A DNA stretch of 64,000 bases from Sediminibacter sp. Hel_I_10 (GTDB lineage: Bacteria > Bacteroidota > Bacteroidia > Flavobacteriales > Flavobacteriaceae), in assembly GCF_000688335.1 (NCBI RefSeq), contig NZ_JHZX01000001.1, forward strand, positions 3,968,001-4,032,000, written 5' to 3'. Each line of letters starts with the position of its first letter. Positions within the stretch are counted from its first letter, which is position 1. Positions 1 to 9,020 of the stretch are shown here, in pieces. The notes beneath the pieces are model-generated. The model saw only the letters and a program-made list of their open reading frames with translations, did not search any database and was not told the DNA's origin. A program made the position numbers and the translations under genes.

Positions 1-1
1 G

Positions 2-343
2 ATTTTAAACAAACAATTTGTACAATTAAATCAAGTTTTGGTGAGAGATGTGACTCTACCTAATACCATTAAAGATGCCATCGAACGTAAATTAAAGCAG
101 GAGCAAGAGTCTTTAGAATATGAGTTTAGATTGGTTACTGCAGACAAAGAAGCTCAAAAAGTAAGAATTGAAGCTCAAGGTAAAGCCGATGCCAATAAAA
201 TTTTAAGTGCATCACTTACCGATAAAATTTTGCAGGACAAAGGTATTGATGCCACTATGAAATTAGCGGAATCGCCTAACAGTAAAGTTATTGTTATTGG
301 TTCTGGAGATAGTGGATTACCTATTATTTTAGGAGATCAATAA
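2..343 (+). CDS. Prohibitin/SPFH-domain membrane protein, C-terminal part (5' end outside the window)
   Basis: The reading frame is open from base 2 to the stop at 341-343, giving 113 residues that continue a gene starting before the window. The visible part matches the end of the band-7/prohibitin (SPFH) domain. It has the segment VRDVTLPNTIKDAIERKLK, then a charged helix rich in Glu, Gln and Lys (about residues 35-75) of the kind that forms the coiled coil of prohibitins, and a short glycine-containing tail. These proteins form large membrane-bound rings that scaffold or protect membrane proteins. Family membership is fairly clear; the exact role cannot be told from this fragment. Confidence 0.8.
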   Translation: MLNKQFVQLNQVLVRDVTLPNTIKDAIERKLKQEQESLEYEFRLVTADKEAQKVRIEAQGKADANKILSASLTDKILQDKGIDATMKLAESPNSKVIVIGSGDSGLPIILGDQ

Positions 344-362
344 GCTTAACAGAATTTTAATA

Positions 363-405
363 AGCAAAGAGTAGCATATATTTGATTTTATTTATGATCT
401 TTGCT
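363..405. other. Inverted repeat between the SPFH gene and the his leader
   Basis: The 8-base arms agcaaaga (363-370) and tctttgct (398-405) are perfect complements separated by 27 A/T-rich bases. There is no T tract after the second arm, so it is not a classic terminator for the upstream gene. The 3' arm contains tctttgc, similar to the TTTGC part of a Bacteroidota -7 element, so the his promoter may overlap this repeat. Its function is unknown. Confidence 0.3.
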
Positions 406-421
406 AAATAATATAAGACGC

Positions 422-475
422 ATGACATTTATTCAAAACCATCATCATTTTCATTCTGGCAATCAAGCGAGCTGA
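422..475 (+). CDS. hisL: Histidine operon leader peptide (17 residues)
   Basis: The short frame encodes MTFIQNHHHFHSGNQAS and ends in TGA at 473-475. Four of 17 residues are histidine, at 440-448 and 452-454, directly upstream of a complete his operon and of the competing hairpins at 446-534. This is the hallmark of ribosome-mediated attenuation, in which lack of charged tRNA-His stalls the ribosome on these codons. The peptide has no function of its own. The call rests on sequence, position and the RNA structures together. Confidence 0.85.
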   Translation: MTFIQNHHHFHSGNQAS

Positions 476-536
476 AAATGTATTGAATAAATTAAAATAT
501 ATTTGAAACCCGTTTGAGCTAATCAAACGGGTTTTT
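446..536 (+). promoter_or_regulatory. his operon transcription attenuator (pause hairpin, antiterminator, terminator)
   Basis: Three RNA stems can be drawn. Pause stem: 446-453 (cattttca) with 473-480 (tgaaaatg), a perfect 8 bp helix whose 5' arm lies in the His codons. Antiterminator: 470-477 with 513-520, 7 of 8 pairs. Terminator: 506-517 with 523-534, a perfect 12 bp helix with a 5-base loop and a T run at 532-536. The antiterminator shares bases with both other stems, so they exclude one another. A ribosome stalled on the His codons would mask 446-453, release 473-480 to pair downstream and let RNA polymerase read into hisG. With ample histidine the terminator forms. Confidence 0.85.
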
Positions 537-596
537 TCGTTTCTATAATTCAAGCAATTAACAATTAAAATTACCTCACTCACGTGAGCACTACAG

Positions 597-1454
597 ATGA
601 AAAAACTAAAAATTGCAGTACAAAAATCAGGAAGACTTCACGACGATTCGATGGCCATTTTAAAAGAAGTTGGGATTTCTATAGATAATGGTAAAGAACA
701 ATTAAAAGCAGCCGCTAAAAATTTTCCTTTGGAAATTTTCTACCTTAGAAACGGCGATATCCCACAATACTTAAAGGATGGTGTCGTTGATGTGGCCATT
801 ATTGGCGAAAATGTGCTCATTGAAAAGGGAGAAGATATTGCTATCGTAGAAAAGCTAGGGTTCTCTTCTTGTAAGGTGTCTGTAGCCATTCCTAAATCAG
901 CGAAATATAATAGCGCTAAAGATTTAGAAGGAAAACGTATTGCCACATCTTACCCAAATACCGTAAATACATTTTTAGCAAAAAATAATATCAAGGCTCA
1001 CCTTCACATCATTAACGGAAGTGTAGAGATTGCTCCCAATATCGGTTTGGCCGATGCCATAGTAGATATTGTTTCTAGTGGTAGCACCTTGTTTAAAAAC
1101 GGACTTAAAGAAGCAGAGGTCATCTTAAAATCTGAAGCAGTCCTTGCGGTATCTCCAATGATTTCAGCAGAGGCAAAGAGCATTTTAGATAAGTTGCATT
1201 TTAGATTAAAATCTGTTTTAAGAGGGAGACAAAGCAAATATGTGCTTCTCAACGCACCTAACAATAAGATAGAAACTATTGTGAGTATTCTTCCGGGTAT
1301 GAATAGTCCCACTATTTTACCTTTAGCCAGAGAGGGCTGGAGTTCATTACATTCCGTCATCAATAAAAATGACTTTTGGGAAGTGATTGATGAGCTCAAA
1401 CAAAATGGAGCAGAAGGCATTCTCGTTTGTCCAATTGAGAACATGGTGCTCTAA
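597..1454 (+). CDS. hisG: ATP phosphoribosyltransferase, long form
   Basis: This enzyme catalyses the first, committed step of histidine synthesis, joining ATP and PRPP to give phosphoribosyl-ATP. The 285-residue product begins KIAVQKSGRLHDDS and has the periplasmic-binding-protein-like catalytic fold. It includes the segment DAIVDIVSSGSTL (about residues 155-167), typical of the PRPP-binding loop. The C-terminal 75 residues form the ACT-like regulatory domain that distinguishes long-form HisG, which is feedback-inhibited by histidine and needs no HisZ. It is the first structural gene of the his operon, downstream of the attenuator. The ATG at 597 gives the expected N-terminus. Confidence 0.97.
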   Translation: MKKLKIAVQKSGRLHDDSMAILKEVGISIDNGKEQLKAAAKNFPLEIFYLRNGDIPQYLKDGVVDVAIIGENVLIEKGEDIAIVEKLGFSSCKVSVAIPKSAKYNSAKDLEGKRIATSYPNTVNTFLAKNNIKAHLHIINGSVEIAPNIGLADAIVDIVSSGSTLFKNGLKEAEVILKSEAVLAVSPMISAEAKSILDKLHFRLKSVLRGRQSKYVLLNAPNNKIETIVSILPGMNSPTILPLAREGWSSLHSVINKNDFWEVIDELKQNGAEGILVCPIENMVL

Positions 1455-1508
1455 ACAAGCACTGCCTTAGGTATTAAAAACTGAAACCAACGTCTTAAAA
1501 AAATAAGC

Positions 1509-2795
1509 ATGAACATCATACTAAATCCAAAAAAATCAACTTGGTCCAACGTTTTAAAACGCCCAACCAAAACTGTTGAGAATATTGAGCATACGGTCAA
1601 TGAAATTTTTAATGACGTTAAACGCCATAAAGACAGTTCAGTTTTAAAATACACCGAAATGTTCGATGGTGTAAACTTAGATCATCTTTTGGTTTCTGAG
1701 GAAGAACTAAACGCTGCTTCCAATCACATTTCCGAAGATTTAAAAAGAGCAATTCAAACGGCTAAGCAAAATATTGAGACCTTTCACAAAGCTCAAAAAA
1801 CTGAGAAAATCAAGGTAACAACCACTACGGGTGTGGATTGTTGGCAAGAAAAGCGTCCCATCCAAAAAGTTGGGCTTTACATTCCTGGCGGCACGGCACC
1901 ATTATTCTCTACCGTTTTAATGCTTGCGGTACCAGCTAAAATAGCGGGTTGCAAGGAGATTGTTTTGTGTTCTCCACCAAATAAGCAAGGAAAAATAGCC
2001 CATGAGATTCTCTACACAGCTCAATTATGTGGGGTCACAAAAATTGTAAAAGTAGGAGGAATTCAAGCCATTGCAGGCATGACCTTTGGAACGGAAAGTA
2101 TTCCTCAAGTCTATAAAATTTTTGGTCCAGGAAACCAATATGTCACCGTTGCCAAGCAACTTGCTACTAAATTTGGAGTCGCTATTGATATGCCCGCGGG
2201 CCCTAGCGAATTGTTGGTTGTAGCAGATGATTCGGCCAAGGCGAGCTATGTAGCATCAGATTTGTTGAGTCAAGCAGAGCATGGATCAGACAGTCAAGTG
2301 ATTTTGATTTCTACATCCAAAGCACTCATAGAGGCTGTTTCTATTGAAGTGGAGAAGCAAATCCAGGCCTTGCCAAGAATGGAAATGGCACAAAAGGCTA
2401 TCGATAATTCGAATTTGATTTATGTTGAAAATGATGCTATTGCATTAGAGATCATTAATGCCTATGCACCCGAACATTTTATCATCTGTACCAAAAATGA
2501 AGCATTCTACGTTGATAACGTTTTAAATGCAGGTTCTGTTTTTATTGGTAATTTCACACCTGAAAGCGCAGGAGATTATGCCTCTGGAACCAATCATACC
2601 TTACCCACCAATGGCTACAGTCGCTCTTATTCTGGAGTAAATTTAGATAGCTTTAATAAGAGCATCACCTTTCAAAAAATTAGTGAAGAAGGCATTCTAA
2701 ATATTGGTAAGACTATTGAGTTAATGGCAGAGGCAGAAGGTTTGCATGCCCATAAAAATGCAGTAACCTTAAGATTAAACGACCTTAAAAAATAA
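1509..2795 (+). CDS. hisD: Histidinol dehydrogenase
   Basis: HisD is an NAD- and zinc-dependent enzyme that oxidises histidinol to histidine in two steps, the last reactions of the pathway. The 428-residue length is normal. Diagnostic segments are VGLYIPGGTAPLFSTVLM, the GPGNQYVTVAK motif, DMPAGPSELLV, the zinc and catalytic region with SQAEHGSDSQ, and EHFIICTKN carrying the general-base Glu-His. The distal ESAGDYASGTNHTLPT motif is also intact. The gene lies 54 bases after hisG and only 2 bases before hisC, so it is co-transcribed with both. Confidence 0.97.
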   Translation: MNIILNPKKSTWSNVLKRPTKTVENIEHTVNEIFNDVKRHKDSSVLKYTEMFDGVNLDHLLVSEEELNAASNHISEDLKRAIQTAKQNIETFHKAQKTEKIKVTTTTGVDCWQEKRPIQKVGLYIPGGTAPLFSTVLMLAVPAKIAGCKEIVLCSPPNKQGKIAHEILYTAQLCGVTKIVKVGGIQAIAGMTFGTESIPQVYKIFGPGNQYVTVAKQLATKFGVAIDMPAGPSELLVVADDSAKASYVASDLLSQAEHGSDSQVILISTSKALIEAVSIEVEKQIQALPRMEMAQKAIDNSNLIYVENDAIALEIINAYAPEHFIICTKNEAFYVDNVLNAGSVFIGNFTPESAGDYASGTNHTLPTNGYSRSYSGVNLDSFNKSITFQKISEEGILNIGKTIELMAEAEGLHAHKNAVTLRLNDLKK

Positions 2796-2797
2796 AC

Positions 2798-3853
2798 ATG
2801 ACAACAGATTTCAATCTAAACGAGCTGGTTAGAGATAATGTAAAGGCCATGAAGCCTTACTCTTCAGCACGCGATGAATTTAAGGCGATTGATGGTGCTC
2901 AGGTTTTTTTAGATGCCAATGAAAACCCTTTTGAAAATGGACTTAATCGCTATCCAGATCCACAGCAAGGCCAATTGAAAGCAGCACTTTCTAAGTTGAA
3001 AAACATAGCTGTAGAACATATTCTATTAGGAAATGGCAGTGATGAAGTTTTGGATTTGATCTTTAGAGCTTTTTGTGAGCCCAATAAAGATAATATCATT
3101 TCAGTGCCGCCAACCTACGGCATGTATGGTGTTTTAGCCAATCTCAATGCTATTGAAAATAGGGAAATTCCCTTAGATCCTGATTTTGAACTCGATCTTG
3201 ATAACATCTCAAGAGCAACGAGTACTCATACCAAACTCATTTTTATATGCGCTCCCAACAATCCTACGGCCAATACATTTGCGCCTAATGCTATCGAAAA
3301 CCTCTTGAAAACCTTTAATGGTATCGTTGTTATTGATGAGGCCTATATTGATTTTTCAAAGCACAAGAGTTGGACGAGCCGATTAGAGGATTTTCCAAAT
3401 CTTATAGTCACTCAGACGCTTTCAAAAGCCTACGGAATGGCAGGTATTCGATTGGGTATTTGTTATGCTTCCGCAGAAATTATTGCCATTTTAAATAAAA
3501 TCAAGCCACCATATAATATCAATGAACTAACGCAGCAAAAAGCTCTGGAACGATTATCTCATCCAGAAAAAGTAACAGAAGAAATCCAAAAGATCTTAAA
3601 ACAGCGTACCTGGTTAATTTCAAAATTAAAGCAGAATACTATTATTGAAACTGTCTATCCGTCTGATGCTAATTTTGTTTTGGCAAAGGTTGATGATGCT
3701 AACAAACGTTATGATCAATTAATAACACAAGGGATCGTGGTTAGAAATCGTAGTAATCAACCCGGTTGTGAAAACTGTTTGAGATTTACGGTGGGTACCC
3801 AATTTGAAAATATTAAATTAGTTAAAGCACTAGAAGATATTGCAGTAATATAA
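2798..3853 (+). CDS. hisC: Histidinol-phosphate aminotransferase
   Basis: This is a PLP-dependent class I/II aminotransferase that converts imidazole-acetol phosphate to histidinol phosphate with glutamate as donor. The 351 residues include LDANENPFENGLNRYPDP, which recognises substrate, and the cofactor-binding ICAPNNPTAN and VVIDEAYIDF. The PLP lysine is in TLSKAYGMAGIRLG, about residue 210. The C-terminal arginine region GCENCLRFTVGT is present. It is separated from hisD by two bases, so translation is probably coupled. Confidence 0.96.
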   Translation: MTTDFNLNELVRDNVKAMKPYSSARDEFKAIDGAQVFLDANENPFENGLNRYPDPQQGQLKAALSKLKNIAVEHILLGNGSDEVLDLIFRAFCEPNKDNIISVPPTYGMYGVLANLNAIENREIPLDPDFELDLDNISRATSTHTKLIFICAPNNPTANTFAPNAIENLLKTFNGIVVIDEAYIDFSKHKSWTSRLEDFPNLIVTQTLSKAYGMAGIRLGICYASAEIIAILNKIKPPYNINELTQQKALERLSHPEKVTEEIQKILKQRTWLISKLKQNTIIETVYPSDANFVLAKVDDANKRYDQLITQGIVVRNRSNQPGCENCLRFTVGTQFENIKLVKALEDIAVI

Positions 3854-3884
3854 CCATATACCTTCTAAAAAATAAAAGAAGATC

Positions 3885-5018
3885 ATGCCAAGAGTATTAT
3901 TTATAGATAGAGACGGAACGCTTATTAAAGAACCCGCTGACCAACAAATTGATTCCTTCCAAAAATTGGAGTTTTACCCAAAAGTGTTTCAATACTTAAG
4001 TAAAATTGCAAAAGAATTGGATTTTGAAATCGTTATGATTACAAATCAAGACGGCTTAGGAACAGAAGTGCACCCAGAGGATAAATTTTGGCCAGTTCAT
4101 AATTTTGTGTTGCAAACATTCAAATCTGAAGGAATTATTTTTAAAGAACAGTTTATCGATAGAACCTTTGCAAAGGATAACGCCCCAACCCGTAAACCAA
4201 ATACAGGACTTTTGACTCAGTATTTTTCTTCGGAATACGATCTTGAAAATTCATTTGTCATCGGTGATAGGTTGACAGACGTTGAACTTGCCAAAAACTT
4301 AGGTGCCAAAGGTATTTTTATTAATGATCACACACATTTAGGCACTAATGAGATCACTGTAAAACGGGATGATTTAGAGGATTTTATTGCTTTAGAATCT
4401 AATGATTGGGAGGAAATCTATACCTTTTTAAAATCTGATGCCAGAACAGGAAGCTTAGAACGGAACACCAATGAAACCAAGATTAAGATTGATCTTAATC
4501 TTGATGGTACTGGAAAGAGTAAAATTGATACAGGTCTTGCTTTTTTTGACCATATGCTAGACCAAATTGCAAGACACGGTCAATTAGACTTAAATATCAA
4601 AGTAGATGGCGACTTAGAGGTTGATGAGCACCACACTATTGAGGATACCGCTATTGCATTGGGAGAGCTATTTGCTCAAACCCTTGGTAATAAATTAGGT
4701 ATAGAACGCTATGGTTTCGCATTACCTATGGATGATTGTTTAGCCCAAGTAGCCATAGATTTTGGAGGTAGAAACTGGCTAGTATGGGAAGCAGACTTTA
4801 AAAGGGAAATGATTGGTAAGATGCCTACCGAGATGTTTTACCATTTCTTTAAATCCTTTACAGATGGGGCAAAATGCAATTTAAATATTAAAGCCGAAGG
4901 GACTAACGAGCATCATAAAATAGAAGCCATTTTTAAGGCCTTTGCCAAAGCTATTAAAATGGCCGTAAAACGGGATTTGGAGAAAATGATTTTACCATCA
5001 ACTAAAGGAACCCTTTAA
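3885..5018 (+). CDS. hisB: Bifunctional histidinol-phosphatase / imidazoleglycerol-phosphate dehydratase
   Basis: This is a fused enzyme for two non-consecutive steps. Residues 1 to about 165 are a HAD-family phosphatase: [12 protein letters not shown] carries the nucleophilic and acid/base Asp pair, [11 protein letters not shown] the second motif, and [11 protein letters not shown] the magnesium-binding motif. Residues about 185-377 are imidazoleglycerol-phosphate dehydratase, with the metal ligands in [28 protein letters not shown] and [17 protein letters not shown]. The fused form is well known in enterobacteria and Bacteroidota. It sits 31 bases after hisC and 11 bases before hisH. Confidence 0.96.
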   Translation: MPRVLFIDRDGTLIKEPADQQIDSFQKLEFYPKVFQYLSKIAKELDFEIVMITNQDGLGTEVHPEDKFWPVHNFVLQTFKSEGIIFKEQFIDRTFAKDNAPTRKPNTGLLTQYFSSEYDLENSFVIGDRLTDVELAKNLGAKGIFINDHTHLGTNEITVKRDDLEDFIALESNDWEEIYTFLKSDARTGSLERNTNETKIKIDLNLDGTGKSKIDTGLAFFDHMLDQIARHGQLDLNIKVDGDLEVDEHHTIEDTAIALGELFAQTLGNKLGIERYGFALPMDDCLAQVAIDFGGRNWLVWEADFKREMIGKMPTEMFYHFFKSFTDGAKCNLNIKAEGTNEHHKIEAIFKAFAKAIKMAVKRDLEKMILPSTKGTL

Positions 5019-5029
5019 ACAAAACGCAT

Positions 5030-5614
5030 TTGAAACTTGTTATTATAAATTACGGCGCAGGCAACATTAAAAGTATTCAGTTTGCTTTTCAACGTTTGGG
5101 CATTGAGGCCATCTTAAGCGATGATCCAGATGAAATTCAAACAGCAGATCGTGTGATTTTTCCAGGAGTAGGTGAGGCGAGTTCTGCCATGACGATGTTG
5201 AAATCTTCGAGGCTAGATCTTTTGATACCCAAACTAACACAACCGGTTCTAGGTATCTGTCTAGGCATGCAACTCATGTGTACATCTACAGAAGAAGGCA
5301 ACACCAAGGGGCTTGGCATATTTGATGTGGAGGTCAAAAAGTTTTCAAAAAAAGTTAAAGTTCCACAAATGGGATGGAATACCATTACAAATTTAAAATC
5401 TGACTTATTTAAAGATATTAAAGAACAAGAATTCATGTATCTTGTTCACAGTTTTTATGCCGAAATAAGTAATGAGGTCATAGCAACCACGTCTTATGAA
5501 CTGCAATATGCTTCTGCGCTTCAAAAAGACAATTTTTTTGGGGTACAATTTCATCCTGAAAAAAGCAGTTTGGCAGGTGAACAGGTGTTAAAGAATTTTA
5601 TAAATATTAAATAG
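5030..5614 (+). CDS. hisH: Imidazole glycerol phosphate synthase, glutamine amidotransferase subunit
   Basis: HisH hydrolyses glutamine and channels ammonia to HisF. The 194-residue class I amidotransferase has the catalytic Cys in GICLGMQLM (about residue 80) and the His-Glu pair in FGVQFHPEKS (about residues 175-184). The start must be the TTG at 5030. It gives the standard N-terminus KLVIINYGAGN, no ATG or GTG lies in frame near it, and the next in-frame ATG would remove the oxyanion-hole region. TTG use may lower its translation relative to its neighbours. Confidence 0.95.
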   Translation: MKLVIINYGAGNIKSIQFAFQRLGIEAILSDDPDEIQTADRVIFPGVGEASSAMTMLKSSRLDLLIPKLTQPVLGICLGMQLMCTSTEEGNTKGLGIFDVEVKKFSKKVKVPQMGWNTITNLKSDLFKDIKEQEFMYLVHSFYAEISNEVIATTSYELQYASALQKDNFFGVQFHPEKSSLAGEQVLKNFINIK

Positions 5615-5669
5615 CTAAAGGCTATTGGTACCAAGTGATGGGCTAATAGTTAAGAGCAAAGCATAGTAA

Positions 5670-6386
5670 ATGAGAATAATTCCAGCAATAGATGTTATAG
5701 ATGGTAAGTGTGTTCGCCTCACTAGGGGCGACTATAATACCAAAAAAGTGTACAATGAAAATCCTGTTGAAGTCGCAAAAGCATTTGAGAATGCGGGCAT
5801 TCAATATTTACATTTAGTTGACCTAGATGGTGCAAAAGCACAGCATATTGTCAACTATAAAGTCTTAGAACAGATTACTTCTAAAACCAACCTAAAAATT
5901 GATTTTGGAGGTGGTTTAAAAACCAATGAAGATTTACATATTGCTTTTAACTCAGGTGCTCGCCAAATAACAGGAGGAAGCATTGCGGTTAAAAACGCTA
6001 AAATATTTGAATCTTGGATACAAAAGTATGGTGGCACAAAAATTATTTTAGGTGCCGATTGTCAGAATGAAAAAATAGCCGTCTCTGGATGGCAAGAAGA
6101 AAGCGACCTCGATATATTGCCTTTTGTTAAAGACTATCTCTACAAGGGCATACAGTACGTGATCTGTACAGACATCGCTAAAGACGGCATGTTAGAGGGA
6201 CCTTCTTTTGATTTATACGAAAAGCTCATTCAAGAAACCCGGGATATTAAGCTGGTAGCTTCTGGAGGGATAACCTCAATAGAAGATATCAATAAGCTTG
6301 AAGATATTGGTTGCGAAGGCGCTATTATTGGTAAAGCGCTATACGAGGGTCACATACGTCTAAAAGATTTGGAAATCTACGGTTAA
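5670..6386 (+). CDS. hisA: ProFAR isomerase (phosphoribosylformimino-AICAR-P isomerase)
   Basis: HisA is a (beta-alpha)8-barrel that catalyses an Amadori rearrangement, giving PRFAR for HisF-HisH. The 238 residues start [16 protein letters not shown], where the first Asp is the catalytic base. The second catalytic Asp is in [15 protein letters not shown], and the two phosphate-binding loops are at [13 protein letters not shown] and [13 protein letters not shown]. The internal half-barrel repeat is visible. It lies between hisH and hisF with short gaps (55 and 26 bases). Confidence 0.96.
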   Translation: MRIIPAIDVIDGKCVRLTRGDYNTKKVYNENPVEVAKAFENAGIQYLHLVDLDGAKAQHIVNYKVLEQITSKTNLKIDFGGGLKTNEDLHIAFNSGARQITGGSIAVKNAKIFESWIQKYGGTKIILGADCQNEKIAVSGWQEESDLDILPFVKDYLYKGIQYVICTDIAKDGMLEGPSFDLYEKLIQETRDIKLVASGGITSIEDINKLEDIGCEGAIIGKALYEGHIRLKDLEIYG

Positions 6387-6412
6387 ACCATTAGAAATTT
6401 CGATTAAAACTT

Positions 6413-7168
6413 ATGCTTACAAAACGAATTATCCCGTGTTTGGATATTAAAAATGGAAGAACCGTTAAAGGGGTTAATTTTTTAGATTTAAGAGATGCGG
6501 GTGATCCCGTTGAGCTAGCTAAAAAATATGCCAAACTTGGTGCCGATGAATTAGTGTTTTTGGATATTTCGGCAACATTAGAAGGCCGAAAAACCATGAT
6601 AGATCTTGTGTTAAAAGTGGCAGAGCAGGTGAATATCCCGTTTACGGTTGGTGGAGGCATTTCAAGCGTTGGTGACGTAGATCAGCTTCTAAAATCTGGT
6701 GCCGATAAAGTGTCTATCAACTCTTCAGCAGTAAAAAGACCAGAGTTGGTTACAGAGCTATCCAATAAATTTGGAAGTCAATGTGTTGTGGTTGCTATTG
6801 ATGCCAAAGATATAGATGGGGAATGGATGGTACATTTAGCCGGCGGTACAATTCCCACAGATTTAAATTTATTTGATTGGGCAAAAGAAATGGAGCTAAG
6901 AGGAGCTGGAGAAATACTGTTCACATCCATGAATAATGATGGCACCAAGGCTGGTTTTGCCAATGAGGCTTTATCGCGTTTATCAGAAACAGTCAATATC
7001 CCAATTATAGCCTCTGGAGGTGCTGGAACCATTCAGCATTTTGTAGACACCTTTAAAATAGGCAAAGCAGATGCTGCATTAGCGGCAAGCGTTTTTCATT
7101 TTGGTGAGATTGAGATTTTCGATCTTAAACGAGAATTGAAGCAGCAAGATATTGCTGTTCGACTTTAA
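6413..7168 (+). CDS. hisF: Imidazole glycerol phosphate synthase, cyclase subunit
   Basis: HisF uses ammonia from HisH to convert PRFAR to imidazole-glycerol phosphate and AICAR. The 251-residue barrel starts [19 protein letters not shown], with the catalytic Asp in CLDIKNG. It carries [12 protein letters not shown] and [13 protein letters not shown] as phosphate-binding loops and the second catalytic Asp in [14 protein letters not shown]. It shares ancestry and domain plan with the preceding hisA. All key residues appear intact. Confidence 0.97.
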   Translation: MLTKRIIPCLDIKNGRTVKGVNFLDLRDAGDPVELAKKYAKLGADELVFLDISATLEGRKTMIDLVLKVAEQVNIPFTVGGGISSVGDVDQLLKSGADKVSINSSAVKRPELVTELSNKFGSQCVVVAIDAKDIDGEWMVHLAGGTIPTDLNLFDWAKEMELRGAGEILFTSMNNDGTKAGFANEALSRLSETVNIPIIASGGAGTIQHFVDTFKIGKADAALAASVFHFGEIEIFDLKRELKQQDIAVRL

Positions 7169-7258
7169 AATACTCTTGCTAAGCAATTATAAATCAACAG
7201 TTAGATTGCTTTCAAACAAATAGCACAGTTTCTTAGAAACTAAATAAAATAAGTTTTG

Positions 7259-7858
7259 ATGACTATAGATTACAGTAAAAATAACGGACTCGTTCCTGCA
7301 ATTATTCAAGATGCAACTACCAAAAACGTACTCATGTTAGGGTATATGAATGAGGAGGCACTAAAAAAAACACAAGACACTAAACTGGTCACTTTTTTTA
7401 GCAGGAGCAAACAACGCTTATGGACCAAGGGCGAAGAAAGCGGAAATGTGCTGCACTTGGTAGATATTAAATTAGATTGTGATAATGACAGCTTGCTAGT
7501 TACCGTAAATCCCAAAGGCCCAACGTGCCATACAGGCGCTGATACCTGTTGGGACGAAACCAATGATCAAACTTTTGGTTTTCTTTCAAAATTGGAATCG
7601 GTCATCGAAGATCGCAAAACTAACGCTTCCGAAGACACTTCTTATGTGGCTTCTTTATTCGCAAAGGGTATTAATAAAATAGCCCAAAAAGTAGGCGAGG
7701 AAGCCGTTGAAGTCGTGATTGAAGCAAAAGACAATGATGATAACCTCTTTTTAAATGAAAGCGCTGATCTTCTATTTCATTATCTTATTTTGCTTCAGGC
7801 TAAAGGGTTTAAAATGAATGATATTGTTGCTGTTCTAGAAGATCGGGATAAAAAATAA
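7259..7858 (+). CDS. hisI: Bifunctional phosphoribosyl-AMP cyclohydrolase / phosphoribosyl-ATP pyrophosphatase
   Basis: This is a fused HisI-HisE enzyme for steps 2 and 3 of the pathway. The N-terminal half is the cyclohydrolase, with FFSRSKQRLWTKGEESGN and the zinc cysteines in LDCDND and PTCHTGADTCW. The C-terminal 90 residues are the MazG-like pyrophosphohydrolase, with KIAQKVGEEAVEVVIEAKD as metal-binding helix. A TTG sits directly before the ATG at 7259; I chose the ATG, which gives 199 residues. It is the last gene of the operon, about 90 bases after hisF. Confidence 0.95.
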   Translation: MTIDYSKNNGLVPAIIQDATTKNVLMLGYMNEEALKKTQDTKLVTFFSRSKQRLWTKGEESGNVLHLVDIKLDCDNDSLLVTVNPKGPTCHTGADTCWDETNDQTFGFLSKLESVIEDRKTNASEDTSYVASLFAKGINKIAQKVGEEAVEVVIEAKDNDDNLFLNESADLLFHYLILLQAKGFKMNDIVAVLEDRDKK

Positions 7859-7881
7859 GCCATCGCTATAAAGCAATGGCT
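7858..7881 (+). other. Hairpin after the his operon
   Basis: Two 10-base arms (7858-7867 and 7872-7881) pair with one mismatch around a 4-base loop, immediately after the hisI stop codon. There is no T tract, so it is not a textbook terminator. It may be a weak terminator or a 3' end protecting hairpin for the his mRNA. Confidence 0.35.
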
Positions 7882-7909
7882 TGTGGACTTAAAGATTAGT
7901 TTAGAAAGT

Positions 7910-8860
7910 TCAATCAGTCATAAGCACCACTTTTAAGTTGGGATAGTTTGTCTTGAGCGCTTTCTCTAGACCTATAACGTGTGACGCGCCAACAATAACA
8001 ATGTTTTTTTCCAAACCAGAAGCTATTACTTGCTCGGCAATGTTCTGAGACATTCTAAAATTACGTGCGTTCCAATATTTTTCACCTTCGGTACAACCAG
8101 ATGTTTTAACTTCAGCATAAGTAAAAGCGCTTGATTTATGGAGTCGTTCTAAAGATTTACGGCTATTGATATGTGATCCTAAACCTCTAAAAAGCGCTGG
8201 TATAATTGCGGAATTATATCCTTTTTTATTCAATTTCGTATTAATGGCGTTATTACCATTGTACTGCCCTTCTTTTGAACATTTGCTCCAAGCCTCATGA
8301 TACTTTCCGTTGGTACGTTGATCATCCATAGACTTCAATAACTTTATGTTCTGATCTAAGGCCAACTTAAATGTAAGGTCACCATCCTCATGGCGTGTAG
8401 GCTTGTGCGAACCTTCGCTGCCGTAAGTTTTTATATAAGAATAAAACTCATAATTGGCATGATCTCTATGATAAGTAAAGGTTTTTATGAGGAAGTCTAA
8501 GTCGTTATTATTCATAGTATTAAAATCTCTTTTTAAGATGGACTGAAATCTATTTTCATCTGGAGTAAATACAGATTGTATTGAATCTGATAAGCGATAG
8601 AATTTTTGATAGCTTTTAGACCATCCGTCTTTTAAATAGGCCCAGCTAAGACTATCAGTCCCTCTAGGACTTTCAACATAAATAGCATCTGGATGGTATG
8701 TGATGGCATCCTTGAGCATCGGCTTGTAACTCCGTTTTATAATTTTAGGAACGGTATGCATGGTTCCCATGATATAGATTTCTTGAGGATTTTCGGTTTG
8801 TGCATTTGAGCTTAAAATTCCGAAGAAAAAGATGGCGATTAAAGTGGTGATTGTTTTCAT
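7910..8860 (-). CDS. Secreted TraB/TIKI-superfamily protein (DUF5694-like)
   Basis: The start at 8860 gives MKTITTLIAIFFFGILSSNA, a clear signal peptide; an upstream ATG at 8869 adds only three residues. The mature part has the paired motifs of the TraB/GumN/ChaN/TIKI-like superfamily: GTMHTVP near the N-terminus and VGASHVIGLEKAL near the C-terminus, with a conserved Glu in IYVESPRG. Some members of that superfamily are metal-dependent hydrolases, but the substrate here is unknown. It is transcribed convergently to the his operon. A related but divergent protein is encoded at 59484. Confidence 0.65.
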   Translation of the reverse strand: MKTITTLIAIFFFGILSSNAQTENPQEIYIMGTMHTVPKIIKRSYKPMLKDAITYHPDAIYVESPRGTDSLSWAYLKDGWSKSYQKFYRLSDSIQSVFTPDENRFQSILKRDFNTMNNNDLDFLIKTFTYHRDHANYEFYSYIKTYGSEGSHKPTRHEDGDLTFKLALDQNIKLLKSMDDQRTNGKYHEAWSKCSKEGQYNGNNAINTKLNKKGYNSAIIPALFRGLGSHINSRKSLERLHKSSAFTYAEVKTSGCTEGEKYWNARNFRMSQNIAEQVIASGLEKNIVIVGASHVIGLEKALKTNYPNLKVVLMTD

Positions 8861-9020
8861 AATAGTCATGTGTTTTGATTAAACTTTCTGAAAACAAATT
8901 TAGAAGAAGACCTTGCTCTAATTCAATAATAATGGGACTTTGGGGTGAAATCAAATGCTGCTGTGGTGAAATTAATGGTGTTAATTTAAAATGTTTTAGA
9001 ATAAAGACAAACTTCTAAAA

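Noticed and set aside
579-588. 10-base palindrome ctcacgtgag before hisG
   Set aside because: It lies after the attenuator and only 8 bases before the start codon. No known regulator is suggested, and such short palindromes occur by chance.
7858-7881. Terminator after the his operon
   Set aside because: The stem has a mismatch and no T run. It was listed only as a hairpin, not as a terminator.
8745-8954. 69-residue minus-strand frame overlapping the start of the TraB-like gene
   Set aside because: It overlaps the signal-peptide region of the real gene in another frame and has an unnatural composition.
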